The translations under genes and the position numbers were made by a program. The notes below the pieces were generated by a model. It searched no databases. It was not told the origin of the DNA and saw only the letters and a program-made list of their open reading frames with translations. A DNA stretch of 64,000 nucleotides from contig JAUMIR010000001.1 of assembly GCA_030847615.1 (NCBI GenBank), forward strand, positions 160,119,001 to 160,183,000, given 5' to 3'. This document shows, piece after piece, positions 1 through 11,292 of the stretch (within the stretch, counting starts at the first letter, position 1; every line of letters begins with the position of its first letter). This stretch comes from Gambelia wislizenii. Its lineage: Eukaryota > Chordata > Lepidosauria > Squamata > Crotaphytidae.

Positions 1-2251
1 TTGAATAATGATTAAAATTTCACATTATTTTAATTCCTTGGTTTGGGAGGTAATGGGGGATTAGACTTTTGAAAAACTTTAGATGATTTTTTATTTAAAG
101 TTTGATTAAAGGTTTTCAGATTAATTATTAATGTTATTGATTAATTGTGCACAATCTTGTTAAAGGTTTAACACTAACAACTTTGTTTGCTTTTACAATT
201 TAACACTGATACTTTAGTACTAACTTTAATGTTTTCAAGCTTTGCCTGGTCCAGCCCCTGATATAACCAGCTTTAAGAATTAGGTAGAAGTCTTGTGAAA
301 GTCTTCTGCTTTGGACATCCTGGCCAGAGGGTTTGGTGAATTGTAGTCACCCCAAAAGTGAATTTTGCAGCTTTTGGAGTAGACGATGCTGGGCTAAATG
401 CACAAATAGTGTGCAATTTGAACTTCTCGTGTTTCTGTTACCAGGGCCAGCCCGAAATGGTGATAGAAATAATGGCACCCCTTCCCCAGATCATGTACAG
501 AAGCTGGCTAAACTGGAAATGGAATCATCCTTTAACTACAGCATTTGTCCTCCAAACTCCATCATACATGGAGGAGCTGTCTGGTTTAAGGAAGGGGGCA
601 GGTTGTGTCACTTATAGAGGCCTATCTACCAAAGGATGGAAACGGATACATTTCAAGAGGAAAAGCTGGGAGGCTATCAGAACTACTGCCAACCACCTGC
701 TGTCTGGTTGTCTCATTCTGTCTAATGGTAAACCTGTATCCTGTCTCTGGTGCATCTTAGACTACTTGATGTCTCACCAAAATATGTGAAGAAACACCCT
801 GATTCAGAGTGTCTTCTGTGTGGGAAATAAGACCTCTGTTACCATAATCTCTGTTAGACTGGGAACCTCTGACAAAATTCTTACTACTGGATATGAATCA
901 GGGGTGGGGAATGTGTAATCTGCAGGCCACAAACAGCATCTGGATCCCATTTTGGTGGTTCCTGAAGTCCCCTTCCACTCTCCCAAAGCCCCTTTAGTCC
1001 CTCCAATTTTTTTTAAAGTGGTAATTTGGGGGAGAAAATTGTCCCATAATTACAGCAAAGGCATGTGAGCATCCAGTTTCCCTCAATCCCCCACATCAAA
1101 ACTCTCCTCTCAAATACTTTCTTATCCTTCCATTTCTCCTTTAAAGAGAGGAAGTGATGCAATCACTTCTCACTTCTGGTCACCATTTTGAAGGGATAGT
1201 GGAGTGAAAAGAAAGCATTTTGGCATGCTCAGATGGCCGTTGGCCCACAGAGTTTATCGGTGGTGGAAAACTAACTCCTTTCCTGTGCACAGTTGCCCAT
1301 CTCTGATGTACGTAAATTGCTAACAGTCCTCTCAATAGACACAACTACATTAATATGTTCAGTGAATGTGCACAACTAGATTTCGGCATATAGCAGGAGT
1401 TTTTGGACTGGGGACCATGTTTCATTTCCAGACTAATACAGCCAGAGGAGATGTAGAAGCCTATAATAACACTCCCTTCTACAGCCTTTAAAAAACATTG
1501 TTAATTCAATCTACTAGTACAGTGATTAGGAATAACTATCTCAGGTTGAGAAAACAAGAATCTATTTGCTGGATTATTGCGATTTTATGACCACCCAAAG
1601 CAGAACTCTGGGGGGAAAAATACTTATATTTCTTCTGTTTGTAGTAGACCCTTAAACATTGGTTCCTGGAGTTCAGGGGGGAAAAAGAAAAATCTTTGAA
1701 GTGTTCAGCAGCTAATTCTACAGCATGGTGGGCCAATTCATTCTTTTCTATTAAAAATCATTTCAGACAGCTCTGGAAACTTATCAGTATCATATGGATC
1801 ACAGATGAGAATAGCACTTTCTTCCTCTTTCTTGTATGACCAGCTTAGTTTTTCCAATACAATTATCAAGATATAGAACCTCCCTTTGCTTTGATTCTCT
1901 CTTCTACAAAGCACACCACTATATCTCAAACCTCAACATATTTACTTGGAAGTAAATGTACAGAAGTCCAAGAAACTCAGATGGACATTCCTGTTTAAGT
2001 TTATTTGCCTTGGTTGAATGCCTACTTTTTAAAATTATATTCAGCAGAATTATATGCCAAAACCTTTTCCAAAGTGTACCACTTGTCACTATAGAGAAAA
2101 GATTGCATGACTGTATGCTTCCCCACTTAAGAAAACAATAATGCACATATAAAAGTAGTTAAAAGTAGTTAAGTGCTAAAAAGAAACATTTGGCCTAGCT
2201 TTTTCCTCAACACACTATTTTTTTAATAGGGAGGGAGAGTTTTCTTTTTAG
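1..2251. other. No recognised gene or repeat
   Basis: AT-rich unique-looking sequence. Short open frames exist (for example 358-789 on the plus strand) but none shows a known domain, a biased composition or a consistent set of splice signals. A run of A/T-rich tracts occupies the first 240 bases. Confidence 0.5.
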
Positions 2252-2358
2252 TGGGAGAGGTCCTATACATGATGCCCACAAATGAAGCAAAAGAGGAAGC
2301 TGATTCACCAGATGATTCTGATATCCATATGGCAGATTTCCAAGCAGATCAGCAGACT
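2252..2358 (+). CDS. Candidate internal coding exon
   Basis: A 107-base segment is preceded by a pyrimidine tract ending in AG (TTTTCTTTTTAG, ending at 2251) and followed directly by a good donor, GTAAGA, at 2359-2364. One frame is open across it and gives about 35 residues beginning GEVLYMMPTNEAK and rich in acidic residues (EEADSPDDSD, then HMADFQADQQT). It would start inside a codon and end on a codon boundary. The composition resembles a disordered acidic protein segment rather than a transposon product. I do not recognise the protein. The frame stays open after the donor to 2472, so the open frame alone is weak evidence; the pairing of acceptor, donor and frame is what makes it a candidate. 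If real, the surrounding sequence is intron. Confidence 0.35.
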
Positions 2359-2607
2359 GTAAGAACTGCCATTCTGGGTATTTTGGGGTCATCTAGTTCT
2401 GTAAATTGTCTCATGACAATAGCAAACAAGGAGCTTCACAAAAGCTTTTTTTCAGAATGTCTCTTGGTTTAGATAATAAAGCATGGTGCCACCAATAGGG
2501 GTGTAATTCATCACTGTCTTTCTTTCAAAGGAAGCAGCAAGTAATTTTTAGCAATTTTCTTCCCACTCTAAGAAAGACTTCAAAACCATAAAGTTTTCAA
2601 AGCCTAT

Positions 2608-2973
2608 TCACAATTCAGGACTTATTCTACACAAAATTTGCACATGGTTGTTTTGCACAGAAAGAAGCATTTTCTGCAGAGCAAACCACTTTTTCTGCAC
2701 AGAAAATAATTTTTCTGAACAGAAATATTATTTTCTGTGCAGAAAAGCAAGTGTTTTCAGTGCAAATCAGCTATATGCAAATTTTGCATGGAATGTTACC
2801 AATTAGAGCATTTTCTATGCAGGAAATGGGGTTTTTTTCTGTGCAGAAAATAATATTTCCACACAGAAACATAATTTTCTATGCACAAAATGCTGTTTTC
2901 TGGGTGGAAAATACTGTTATCTGTGCAAAACAACTATGTGCAAATTTTGCCCAGAATATGTCCTGAACTGTGA
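2608..2973. mobile_element. Foldback DNA element with internal TTTTCTG-N2-CAGAAAA units
   Basis: The ends form an imperfect inverted repeat of about 55 bases: TCACAATTCAGGAC at the left matches the complement of GTCCTGAACTGTGA at the right, and the match continues through an AAATTTGCACATRGTTGTTTTGCACAGA region. The interior holds about nine degenerate palindromic units of the form TTTTCTGTGCAGAAAA, several of them spaced by AATAATAT. There is no coding capacity. No convincing target duplication is visible (flanks CCTATTCA and TGATGATT do not match), so the superfamily is open; termini CA(A/G)TTCAGGAC would fit hAT or another TIR group. Confidence 0.65.
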
Positions 2974-3135
2974 TGATTTTTATCAATCCAAGAGTCTTCT
3001 TGTCAGGGTTTTTGGATACTTGAAAAATATCTTTTTCTATCAGTTTTCAAATATTTTCCAATATTCTTTCCATCCCTAGTGAGAAGTTAAAGATTTGGCC
3101 CTGTTCTGAAACTAGTTCAAACTGAATGCTTGAGT

Positions 3136-3774
3136 AGATTTTCCTTCCCCCCCCCCCCGGGCTGTGAGGCCATGTTCTGGAATAGTTTCTTTCTGACGTT
3201 TCACCTGCATCTGTGGCTGATATCCTCACAGAATGGTTGGGTAGGTGTGTGTGTAAAGTTTATATGCTGTGAACGCCTGTTGGGGAGTATATGTAAATTT
3301 GTGTAATTGAATGGTCAGTTTCTGAGTATAGAAATGCAAGGCTCGTTTGTGTCTGTTTGGCTAATGGTTGGTTGATTGGCCATTATCTGCTGAGGAATCC
3401 CCCTGTCCTCAGGGTGTAACAATAGAATCAAAACTCTACACTTACAAAGGAATTCCACCCAAGGACAGGGGGATTCCTAAGCAGATAATGGCCCATCAAC
3501 CAACCATTAGCCAAACAGACACTAACGAGCCTTGCATTTCTATACCCAGAAGCTAACCATCCAATTACACAAATTTACATATACTCCCTAACAGGCGTCC
3601 ACAGCATATAAACTCTAAACACACACCTACCCAACCATTCTCTGAAGATGCCAGCCACAGATGCAGGTGAAACGTCAGAAAGAAACTATTCCAGAACACT
3701 GCCTCACAGCCCGGGGGAAAAAAAACTCAAGGAAAATCTATGGATGCTGGCCACGAAAGCCTTTGACTTCACAT
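3136..3774. mobile_element. Palindromic Penelope-like insertion with 13-bp target duplication
   Basis: Two copies of one repeat lie head to head. The left arm is about 3158-3410 and the right arm about 3462-3714, separated by some 50 bases. Both arms carry the stretch that reads GATGCAGGTGAAACGTCAG toward the outer end. The right copy continues to a tail containing CCACGAAAGCCTTTGACTTC. The whole unit is bracketed by a direct repeat TGAATGCTTGAGT at 3123-3135 and 3775-3787, so it inserted as one palindromic piece. The tail resembles, from memory, the 3' end of Penelope-like retroelements of squamates; the family name is inference. A poly-C run sits at the left arm's outer end. No reverse transcriptase is included. 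Confidence 0.6.
3642..3677 (+). ncRNA. Possible relic of a hammerhead-type ribozyme core
   Basis: CTGAAGA (3642-3648) is followed, after a potential short stem, by GAAACGTC (3669-3676). CUGANGA and GAAA are the two conserved core strands of hammerhead ribozymes, which are known in the terminal repeats of Penelope-like elements. The stem between them is weak (GCC with GGT), and a paired stem I has not been shown. The left arm copy has lost the CTGAAGA box. This is a suggestion only. Confidence 0.2.
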
Positions 3775-4300
3775 TGAATGCTTGAGTGTCATGGAGATAT
3801 CATTTTCTTTTTAGATGATAAGCATGCTTCTTCTCACTTGACCTAATCAACATGATTAGTAGGGCTGCACCATTTTAAATAAACATGCCTCAGGTAAAAT
3901 TTGCATTTTTCCTGCTTAGTGCCTTTCAGTGCTAACCCTTTGGGACTAGAACAGGACTGGGTCCAAATCCTGTGCTGGACCCCACTCTCCTTCACTAACT
4001 CTTGATTCATCACCCTAAAAAAATAAAATAAGATAAAGCTAAAATAAACCTCTGGCTTAGATGCCAATGGGCCTCCTCACAGACCATCATTTGTTTGTTT
4101 GCTTGCTTCCCTCTCTGTACCCACAAATGGTAGTCAAGGTAGATTACAGACATTAAAAGCAGTATAACTGATTTAAAAACATATAGGTAAAACAAACAAA
4201 AAGTCATTGTTAAAATATATATAATAATTCATCTGTAGGCTTAAAACTATTCTAAAGCATATCCATGAAAAAGACAACCAATAAAAATAAAATGACACTA

Positions 4301-4863
4301 GGGGCTTGTCTGGATGGGCAATTTACCCCAGCTCCCCAACACCACTTTAGAGCCCTGCAGTCCAAACAATGCAGGGCTCTTGCTCGAGTTCACCTCTGGA
4401 CAGTCCTGATGATGTCTGAGTCAAAGCTGGGGAGGGGGGAACTGAGGTGAACCCTTTAAAAATGTTTCAAAATAACCCCCAGGAAAACCCGCATCATGCA
4501 AGTAAACCCGGATGGGTCTGGCATGGAAACGCTGGAGTCTGTACCTGCATGCCAGGTGGTATCAGAGGATGCTGGTGTAGCCACTGAAGCAACTGCCACT
4601 GCTGGTGTAGCTCTGAAGCTGGAAAAGAGGCCCCCGGCACAGGATCAAGTCTTTCTGCATGTGAACAGCCTTGATCACATGCTGAGAGTCTCTTTCCCAG
4701 CTTCAGAGATTGTGACGTATGACAGCAGCAGAGGTACCCACCAATACTGGGTGGCATGTGCATGAGGACTTCTGCCTGTTTCACCATGGTAAAAGCAGGG
4801 GCGGGAATCTCGGCTAGCTCTGGGGCCAGAAGGCAGAGTATTCTGTCCAGTGTAGATAAGCCC
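4301..4863. mobile_element. Non-autonomous DNA transposon, GGGGCTTGTC/GATAAGCCC termini
   Basis: The left end GGGGCTTGTCTGGATGG and the complement of the right end (GGGCTTATCTACACTGG) form the terminal inverted repeat. Flanks are CTA (4298-4300) and TAG (4864-4866), compatible with a degraded 3-bp TWA-type target site. The interior contains a second small inverted pair around GAGCCCTGCAG / TGCAGGGCTC. It shares its left 250 bases with the longer element at 13806-15063. No transposase is encoded; the overlapping short frames are incidental. Confidence 0.6.
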
Positions 4864-4866
4864 TAG

Positions 4867-6699
4867 GTGTCTCCTTTTGGGGAACCAAGGGGGCATTGGG
4901 CTAGAGTCCATAGTTCCTGAGAATCGGAAGAACTCATGTGTTCGTGATGGGAATTAGCTAAACGGGGCCTTAGAGCCAAAGTCTGAAACATTAGTTTTGC
5001 ACTATAGTTCCTGACTCTCCTAACATGGCTAGGGAATTCTGGGAGTTGCAGTTCAAAAAGCAGCTTTTCTGACTGCCTAAAGTTGAGTAAAAACCTGTGT
5101 GGGAGAGAGTGATGGGAGAAATGCTGAAAATACCATCCCTTGGGGAGGGGTGTTCCATTGATTTGCTTTACCACTCTGCTGATGTTTTAGTTTTCTGCTC
5201 ACTCAATATCTTTCATTTCGTCCATAGAAAGAAGGGGGAGCAGCTAATGGGTTTTTACATCAGTACAGCAGGTTTAATGAACTGTGTAAAGACACAAATG
5301 CAATGCCGGCATTAAGGGTTCTGCCTGGAGTTTGTATCAATAGGATAAACAATACCTTTTCTGAACCTTTTAGATTAACCTTTTTAAATACTAGCTTATT
5401 ATACATTTTGCCTGGGGCTGGAGTTCAGTTGAATATATTGATCCATAAGAAATGGATGAATTCATTAAATACAGGTTTTAACTGCAGGTTTTTTTTTTTT
5501 TTAAGAAAACCCTGAAAGTATGTTCAAAAGCTCATATAAGCCATCACCATCCAGTCCTCTTCATTCCAGCACACTTGTGAAGTGACTAGTACTCCCATCC
5601 CCCCAACTGGGTGTTGTTCTAGCTGTGGATGATAGAATCATAGTCCAACACATCTGCAGGACATTGGGTTGAAGAAGACGGGCTTAGACCAATCTAGCTT
5701 GGATATGATGCAAAGGCACTGGTCGGTCTCTGACACAGTCCAGAATCCTACTGGTGAACTACGCAGGTGTGAGTTGCACTATCATGCTGAGTGACTTTTT
5801 TGGAAGTGTGGAGTGGACATATCCCGCTGAATGGGCGAAGAGCAGAGTACCACATGCAGAACCATTGCAGATGCACATTAATGCATCTAGTGCAGTGTGT
5901 CTATGCAATGTACAATGAAGTGACAGCTACATACATTCACAGTTTCTCCCATATTGCACTATGATGGTATACACTACATGGTGGATTTTTAGGCGATGCT
6001 GACATGATGTAGATCTTAGCCACAGACCCCAGTGTTGCTGAAATCTGACAAAGGCACAAAGATAAAGGATGTTTACAGACTTCTCAGGGAAGTCCTCTTG
6101 TCTGCTACAATGGAAACCTTTGGAACCTGCCCGATTCTTCTTATTCCGGGCTTCTGGCCTTGCTGGTAATAGATTTGTGTCTGATCACATGTTTTGCTCT
6201 TCTTTGTTTCCAAGACTGGCTTCCAAGGATAGTGAAAGATAACTAGGGCATCCCTATGTTTTACCTTGCAGAGTGGAGTCCTCTTTCTGAAAGCTTTTAG
6301 AGGGCTGTCCTTTAAGTGAAGATGTCTTCTCTTTCAGGGCTGCCTACTCCACACATGTGGCCTAGAGATGGACAACCATAAAAAGTAAGAGGAAGGGGAT
6401 TAAAGTTGCTGATTCCCAGCCAGCAGCTGGACAACAGACTGAGGGGACACGCAGATTTCCTCATTACAGTCTTCCCCTTTCTGGTGAAATGGTTGTGTTA
6501 CTATTTACATTATAGCCATTATTTCTAAATTTCAAGTATATATAGATAGCCCCTCAAAATTAAATGTTATATATCTTCTTAACCCCCTCCCTTGTTCCTT
6601 CCTTCCCTTTGGCTGGTGTGTGTGTGTTGTATCGCCACTTTGAGGGACACTCTAGGGTATTTCCTCATATATTTTCTATTACCTCCCATTTTCAGCATA
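4867..6699. other. No gene; degraded repeat fragments
   Basis: About 5025-5060 holds the common motif GAATTCTGGGAGTTGCAGTT, and about 5610-5670 holds ATAGTCCAACACATCTGCAGG. Both resemble pieces of widespread squamate repeats, but they are too short to assign. A T-run lies near 5491-5501. Nothing else is recognised. Confidence 0.4.
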
Positions 6700-6840
6700 C
6701 TTAGGCTAGAACCCTGTTGGTGAATCCCAGATAGAGTTAGACCCATTGAACTGTTGAATGGTGAGACAAGATGTAAATAAATTCAATTGATTCAATGGCT
6801 CTATTCTCCTTGGGACTAACAATTGGATTTAGGCCCAAAT
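6700..6840. repeat. Small foldback repeat, uninterrupted copy
   Basis: The left arm (TAGAACCCTGTTGGTGAATC...) and the complement of the right arm (GGGCCTAAATCCAATTGTTAG...) pair imperfectly over about 50 bases, with ACCCATTGAA and TTCAATGGCT near the centre. A second copy lies at about 37495-37610 and is broken by another element. This copy provides the intact arrangement. Confidence 0.45.
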
Positions 6841-6990
6841 GTTCTAGCCTTGATTAATTGCTTTTTCCCTAATGTTGGTCTTTGCCACCCCATTGCTCTT
6901 TTGCTGCCTGGAATCACCCTGTTCTTTTTTGGATTTTAAAAAAATTATGGTAATTTTTATAAACTGTTTTGTAAAATTTGTTTGTTTATG

Positions 6991-7631
6991 GGACTTTATC
7001 AGATGGGCCTGTGATTGCTAAAATACAGCAAGACAACACCACTAGTGGGTGTCCATGATCACGTAATGTTGTTCTCCTCCCACGGTCAATGTGTGTTCCA
7101 CCCATTTATGGCTCATCACTTTTTATTGACAGGAGAATTGATGAATAGCCTTCAATATTGCTCTTTTTGTTGTAGTGATGAGTGTGTGAAATCAGAACCC
7201 CCATAATCATGCAATTACAGCATGAATGAGTGGTCCTTTTCTCTCCTCCCCTTTCCCACTGAGAACACAGGACACACAGGATGCTCTTTTAATGAACTGT
7301 CATCTTTTCTTGGTACTTTTAAAATCTTTGTTTAAGTGTTTATTTGTTAATTTCGTTCATTATTTATGTGCTTTTGGTGTGTTTAAACAAAGTCACATCT
7401 TCTTGCGAGAACAGCCAAACTCTCACCCATACAAAATCATGGAAGTAAAACCCATCCTTGAACCATTAGTTGGGGTCATGTGATGATTCTGTGGCAATAG
7501 CACTGCGCATTTACGGCGTAGTATCACTCTATTACAGCAACATGTGAGAATTACTGTAATCATGCCACTATGTTTCCGCTTTCCTCAATAATGGTATTAC
7601 AGTGTTTTTAGATGCTAGTCTGATAAAGTTC
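6991..7631. mobile_element. Harbinger-like MITE, GGACTTTATC family (copy 1)
   Basis: Termini GGACTTTATCAGATGG and CTAGTCTGATAAAGTTC are inverted repeats. The interior contains the conserved core TCTTCTTGCGAGAAC near 7390-7412, also present in the copies at 18334 and 23693. The flanks do not give a clear target duplication in this copy. There is no transposase. Confidence 0.65.
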
Positions 7632-7943
7632 TAGGTTTCTAATGTTTGGTTGTAAGCTGCTTTGAAAAGCTTCAGACTGATCTAGAACAGGGAAACATTT
7701 TAAAGAGCCCAGCTTCTCAACTCTTGCCAATATCTCACAATAGCACTATAACCCATATGATACTGCTTCTTACATCTGTAGTGTCCAAGAAGTTATGCCT
7801 GTTGCAAGACTTCCCTTCCCTGGTGCACATTGCTCTAAAGGAGGTAAAGACCTTTTCTGTGGAATATTCTTTCTTTGGCCACTGGAGCCTTTGCTTTTTA
7901 TGTTGTTGTTGTTATTGATGATGATGATGATGTTATTTTTTTA

Positions 7944-8470
7944 TTTAATTTTTACCCAGCTTTTATGCTGGCACAGGAACCAAAGTGTCTTACAATAATG
8001 TAAAACGAAATTCATTCATTCATTCATTCATTCATTGGATTTATATCTCATCTTTCTCCTAGATGGCATTCATTCAATTTTTAAAAGAAGTTAAAAAAAA
8101 CAATTGGCAAGAAATTCTACTAAAAGTACATGGTTAAAACAGTTTAAAACACATTTAAAATATAACTGGAAAAGATAGAAGATACAAATAACAACACAGG
8201 ACACCACTTTCAAAAACTTTCTGCCATATGATTTAAGAACCAAAGCTCTCCCCATCTAAAAAGGTCTTTGCCTGATGGTGGAAAGAGAGCAGAAAGGGGG
8301 CCAACTGGACCTCTTGCAGAAGGGAGTTCCACAACGTGGGAGCAGCTGCTGAGATGGCTCTTTCCTGTATCCTCACCAAATGTGATTGTGATGGTGGTGG
8401 AACCAAGAGAAACCCCTCCGCCCAAAGGTTGCCTTCTCTAGGGAGATAGGGTATTCTCTTCACTTTCCTT
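7944..8470 (-). mobile_element. LINE 3' end, CR1/L2-type (family X)
   Basis: Read on the minus strand, this is the 3' untranslated part of a non-LTR element ending in a short tetranucleotide tail. On the plus strand an (ATTC)n run at 8010-8036 and the motif GGATTTATATCTCATCTTTC mark the tail. The characteristic body includes GGGAGTTCCACAACGTGGGAG. Related pieces occur at 13480, 15067, 16290, 26100 and 63883. Clade assignment is inference, because no reverse transcriptase is attached. Confidence 0.6.
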
Positions 8471-9337
8471 CATAAACATAGTAGTGAAAAAGCTATTTTT
8501 AATGGGGAAGCAGTGTTGGCTGTTTCTTATTGTCCACTGTGGCTTGTGATGAATAATTAGGAGTATGACCTGTAATAGGTGTAAAAGATAACATACAAAG
8601 ATGAACTGTCGGCTGTTGATTAGCAGGCAAAAACCTAGTTGAAAATAAACATATGTTTAGTGCAGCTTCAATGGCCTCGATCCCAAATTTATGGCATTTT
8701 TGCTGAAGGAATAACACACAGGCTTGTGATAAATCACTGGAAATTTGTACTGTTTGACTTTGTTATAGGAATAGTTTGTTAAAATCTAAGACCACCAACT
8801 AGCTTTTTGCTGCTCAAGGCATGCTTTAACCAAAACCACTATAGCTTTTAAAAGCAAAGTTATTACTGATAATATGGAGTAGATTATTCAGCAAGAATGG
8901 GAGCAGTGATTGATGTTCATTACTCAACAATCTGTGCTTGATTTTCAGTACTACTTTATCTAGTTTCTCTGGCAAAGGTTTTGCCAAACCCTGTTGGAAA
9001 CATATTGAGCTGATTTCACATGCTGCAAAAACTTGGTATGAATACTAAAATAAACATTTCCAGGAAAAAAAGGAGCGCTAAAATAAAGCGTTATGTAATT
9101 GTGATAGTGGGAAGAGGGGTTACATGTTTGAATGTGGTACATCTAGATTTGGCATATTTTGTTGGAAAAAATGAAGAAGGAAATGGGGCTAGCCCTTTGA
9201 ATTAGGCGCTGAAATATTTTGGGGTGAAATGTCAGAATTTTCTCACCAATGCATGGCACCCAGTATCCAAAACAGATCAGTAAAACTATCTTTCTATGTG
9301 GGACCAGGAATGGGACCCAAAAAGCTAGATAACACCC
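8471..9337. other. No recognised feature
   Basis: AT-rich sequence without convincing coding frames or repeat termini. Confidence 0.5.
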
Positions 9338-9755
9338 TGTCATGTACTGGCTTCCTCAGACTCAGTAACCAGCAGCTTCAGAATTAAACAGTAAGCTTTA
9401 TTGCTACAGAAATCTAAAGAGAGAACCATACAAAACTGTTCTTCAAATGGAAACTATTTACAAAGCAGTAGAATAAAAAGTATTTACAATCTATAGAATC
9501 TGGCAAGCTGTACAGTCATTTGCCATCTTTCTCACTGACAGCGGGCACCACCTCCTGTTATCACAGCCCCTGCAGGTACAAGGCCACTCAACCAATTTCC
9601 AGACACATACCATCCTCCCTTGTTTTCCCCTATAGCTCAAACTTGTTACAAACATAATAAAATTGCAAACATGAAATGGCAACTCTGAAATAGAAACACA
9701 CTGCATTACAATGTCTTTTGGCATGAGAAGGTCACATTCAGGACTGATCCTGACA
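9338..9755 (-). mobile_element. Solo LTR
   Basis: A 418-bp segment begins TGTCATG and ends CCTGACA, so both ends carry the short TGTCA/TGACA inverted termini of long terminal repeats. It is flanked by a 5-bp direct repeat CACCC (9333-9337 and 9756-9760). On the minus strand a polyadenylation signal AATAAA (plus-strand TTTATT at 9397-9402) lies about 60 bases from the end, which supports minus orientation. No internal retroviral or Gypsy coding sequence adjoins it, so it is a solo LTR left by recombination. It could be Gypsy-like or ERV-like; a 5-bp duplication does not decide. Confidence 0.75.
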
Positions 9756-9760
9756 CACCC

Positions 9761-10888
9761 ATACTTCCTTCCAATTTTGATGGCTAGTGGATCCCATGCA
9801 ACATGGCAGTAAATCAACTCCAGGTTTTAGTTCAAACTTAAAAGAGCTACTCAAGATGCTGGGCTCCATATCTGACATAAGGTTCAGAACCTTGATACTC
9901 TGAGAAACGTCAGACCAAAACATGGATTCACCATTTTGTGCAAATGGATCAAACAAGGGGGTGGATTTTTGGAAAGTGGTTGCTGATTACTTCTAGGATA
10001 TCTTCTAGGCCAACTATAGTCAATTCACCAACCACAGTAACTGAAGGGGGAGGCACTTATTTTCTCTTCACCAAATGTTCTTCTGGATGGGGTGGGGGAG
10101 AAGACCACTATTTCTTCCTGAGAAGAAAACTCTTTCCTATCCCTTCAACAATGGTAATGCAGGAAAACTGGACGATAATGCAGGCACTGTCATTTAGGCC
10201 ATCCCCAACAGGAATATACAGAGATCAGAACGTTCCTATTAAAATAATTAATTATAATTATAGCCCAAAGCCCCTTCCTCAAATCTTTAAGGGTCATTGC
10301 AATTATAAGTTCTAAAAGTAATGGTTAATGTTCTTATTGCCCAAAGTAATTAAGGTAGTTACTTTTCAAAAAGGCACCTCCATCTTATAACTTTCTGGCT
10401 TGTAAAACAAAACACAATCTTCTCCCATTCATCTCATCATACCCTCGATATTCACAAGAGACCATGAAGAATCATGAGGCAGGACCAGGAAGTCACCACT
10501 TGAAGCATGTATTATTTCTTTTTCAACATTTAGTGCAGGCACACTCCTGTTACTAGAAAAGTAACTAATGTTATAGTTATACCATAAAAGCAGTGACATT
10601 CACCCTAATTTATTAACAGTCATAATGCAATGCAGTTGTATCTACTCCTGGTTTGAGGTCTGAGAAGAGATAAGGTGTCTCCCTGCTTAGACCACACACA
10701 ATCCCTGCTTATAAATTTGCTATTGGAGAAAGGGATTAATTGCAAGTAACTGTATATCTATAATTTGTTTGTTCCAAACTCTGCTTATCACCTAATAGTT
10801 TATGAACATCCTCTGTTAAGATACCTATTTCTGTCCATACTTTCTGCATATTTCAGTTCACTTTGACTTCAGTAGTTATTATCTACTG
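9761..10888. other. No recognised feature
   Basis: No domain-bearing frame, repeat terminus or RNA gene is recognised here. Confidence 0.45.
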
Positions 10889-11292
10889 GAAGCCATGTCC
10901 TATGAGGAGTGGCTTAGGGAGCTGGGTATGTTTAGCCTGCAGAACAGAAGGTTAAGAAGGTACATGATACCCATGTTCAAATATTTGAAGGGATGACATA
11001 TTGAGGATGGAACAAGCTTGTTTTCTGCTGCTCCAGAGACTAGAACATGGAACAATGGATTCAAGCTACAGGAAAAGAGTTTCCACCTAAACATTAGGAA
11101 GAACTTTCTGACAATAAGAGCTGTTTGACAGTGGAATGGAATGCCTCAAAGTGTGGTGGTGTCTCCATCTTTGGAGGTTTTTAAACACAGGCTGGATGGC
11201 AATCGGACAGGAGTGCTTTGATTGTCCCACTGCATGGCATGAGTTGGAAGGGATGGCCCTTGTGGTCTCTTCCAACTCTATGATTCTACTCT
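10889..11292 (+). mobile_element. CR1 LINE, 3' fragment
   Basis: A 5'-truncated CR1 3' region is recognised by the order of conserved blocks: GGAGTGGCTTAGGGAGCTGGG, CATTAGGAAGAACTTTCTGAC, CAGTGGAATGGAATGCCTC, CTTTGGAGGTTTTTAAACA, and a terminal CTCTATGATTCTA that matches the ATTCTATG-type end of CR1. No reverse transcriptase remains. CR1 insertions normally lack target duplications, and none is seen. Confidence 0.85.

Noticed and set aside
358..789. 143-codon plus-strand frame preceded by a TTTCTGTTACCAG acceptor-like site
   Set aside because: No donor site fits, a competing frame overlaps, and the peptide shows no recognisable domain or biased composition.
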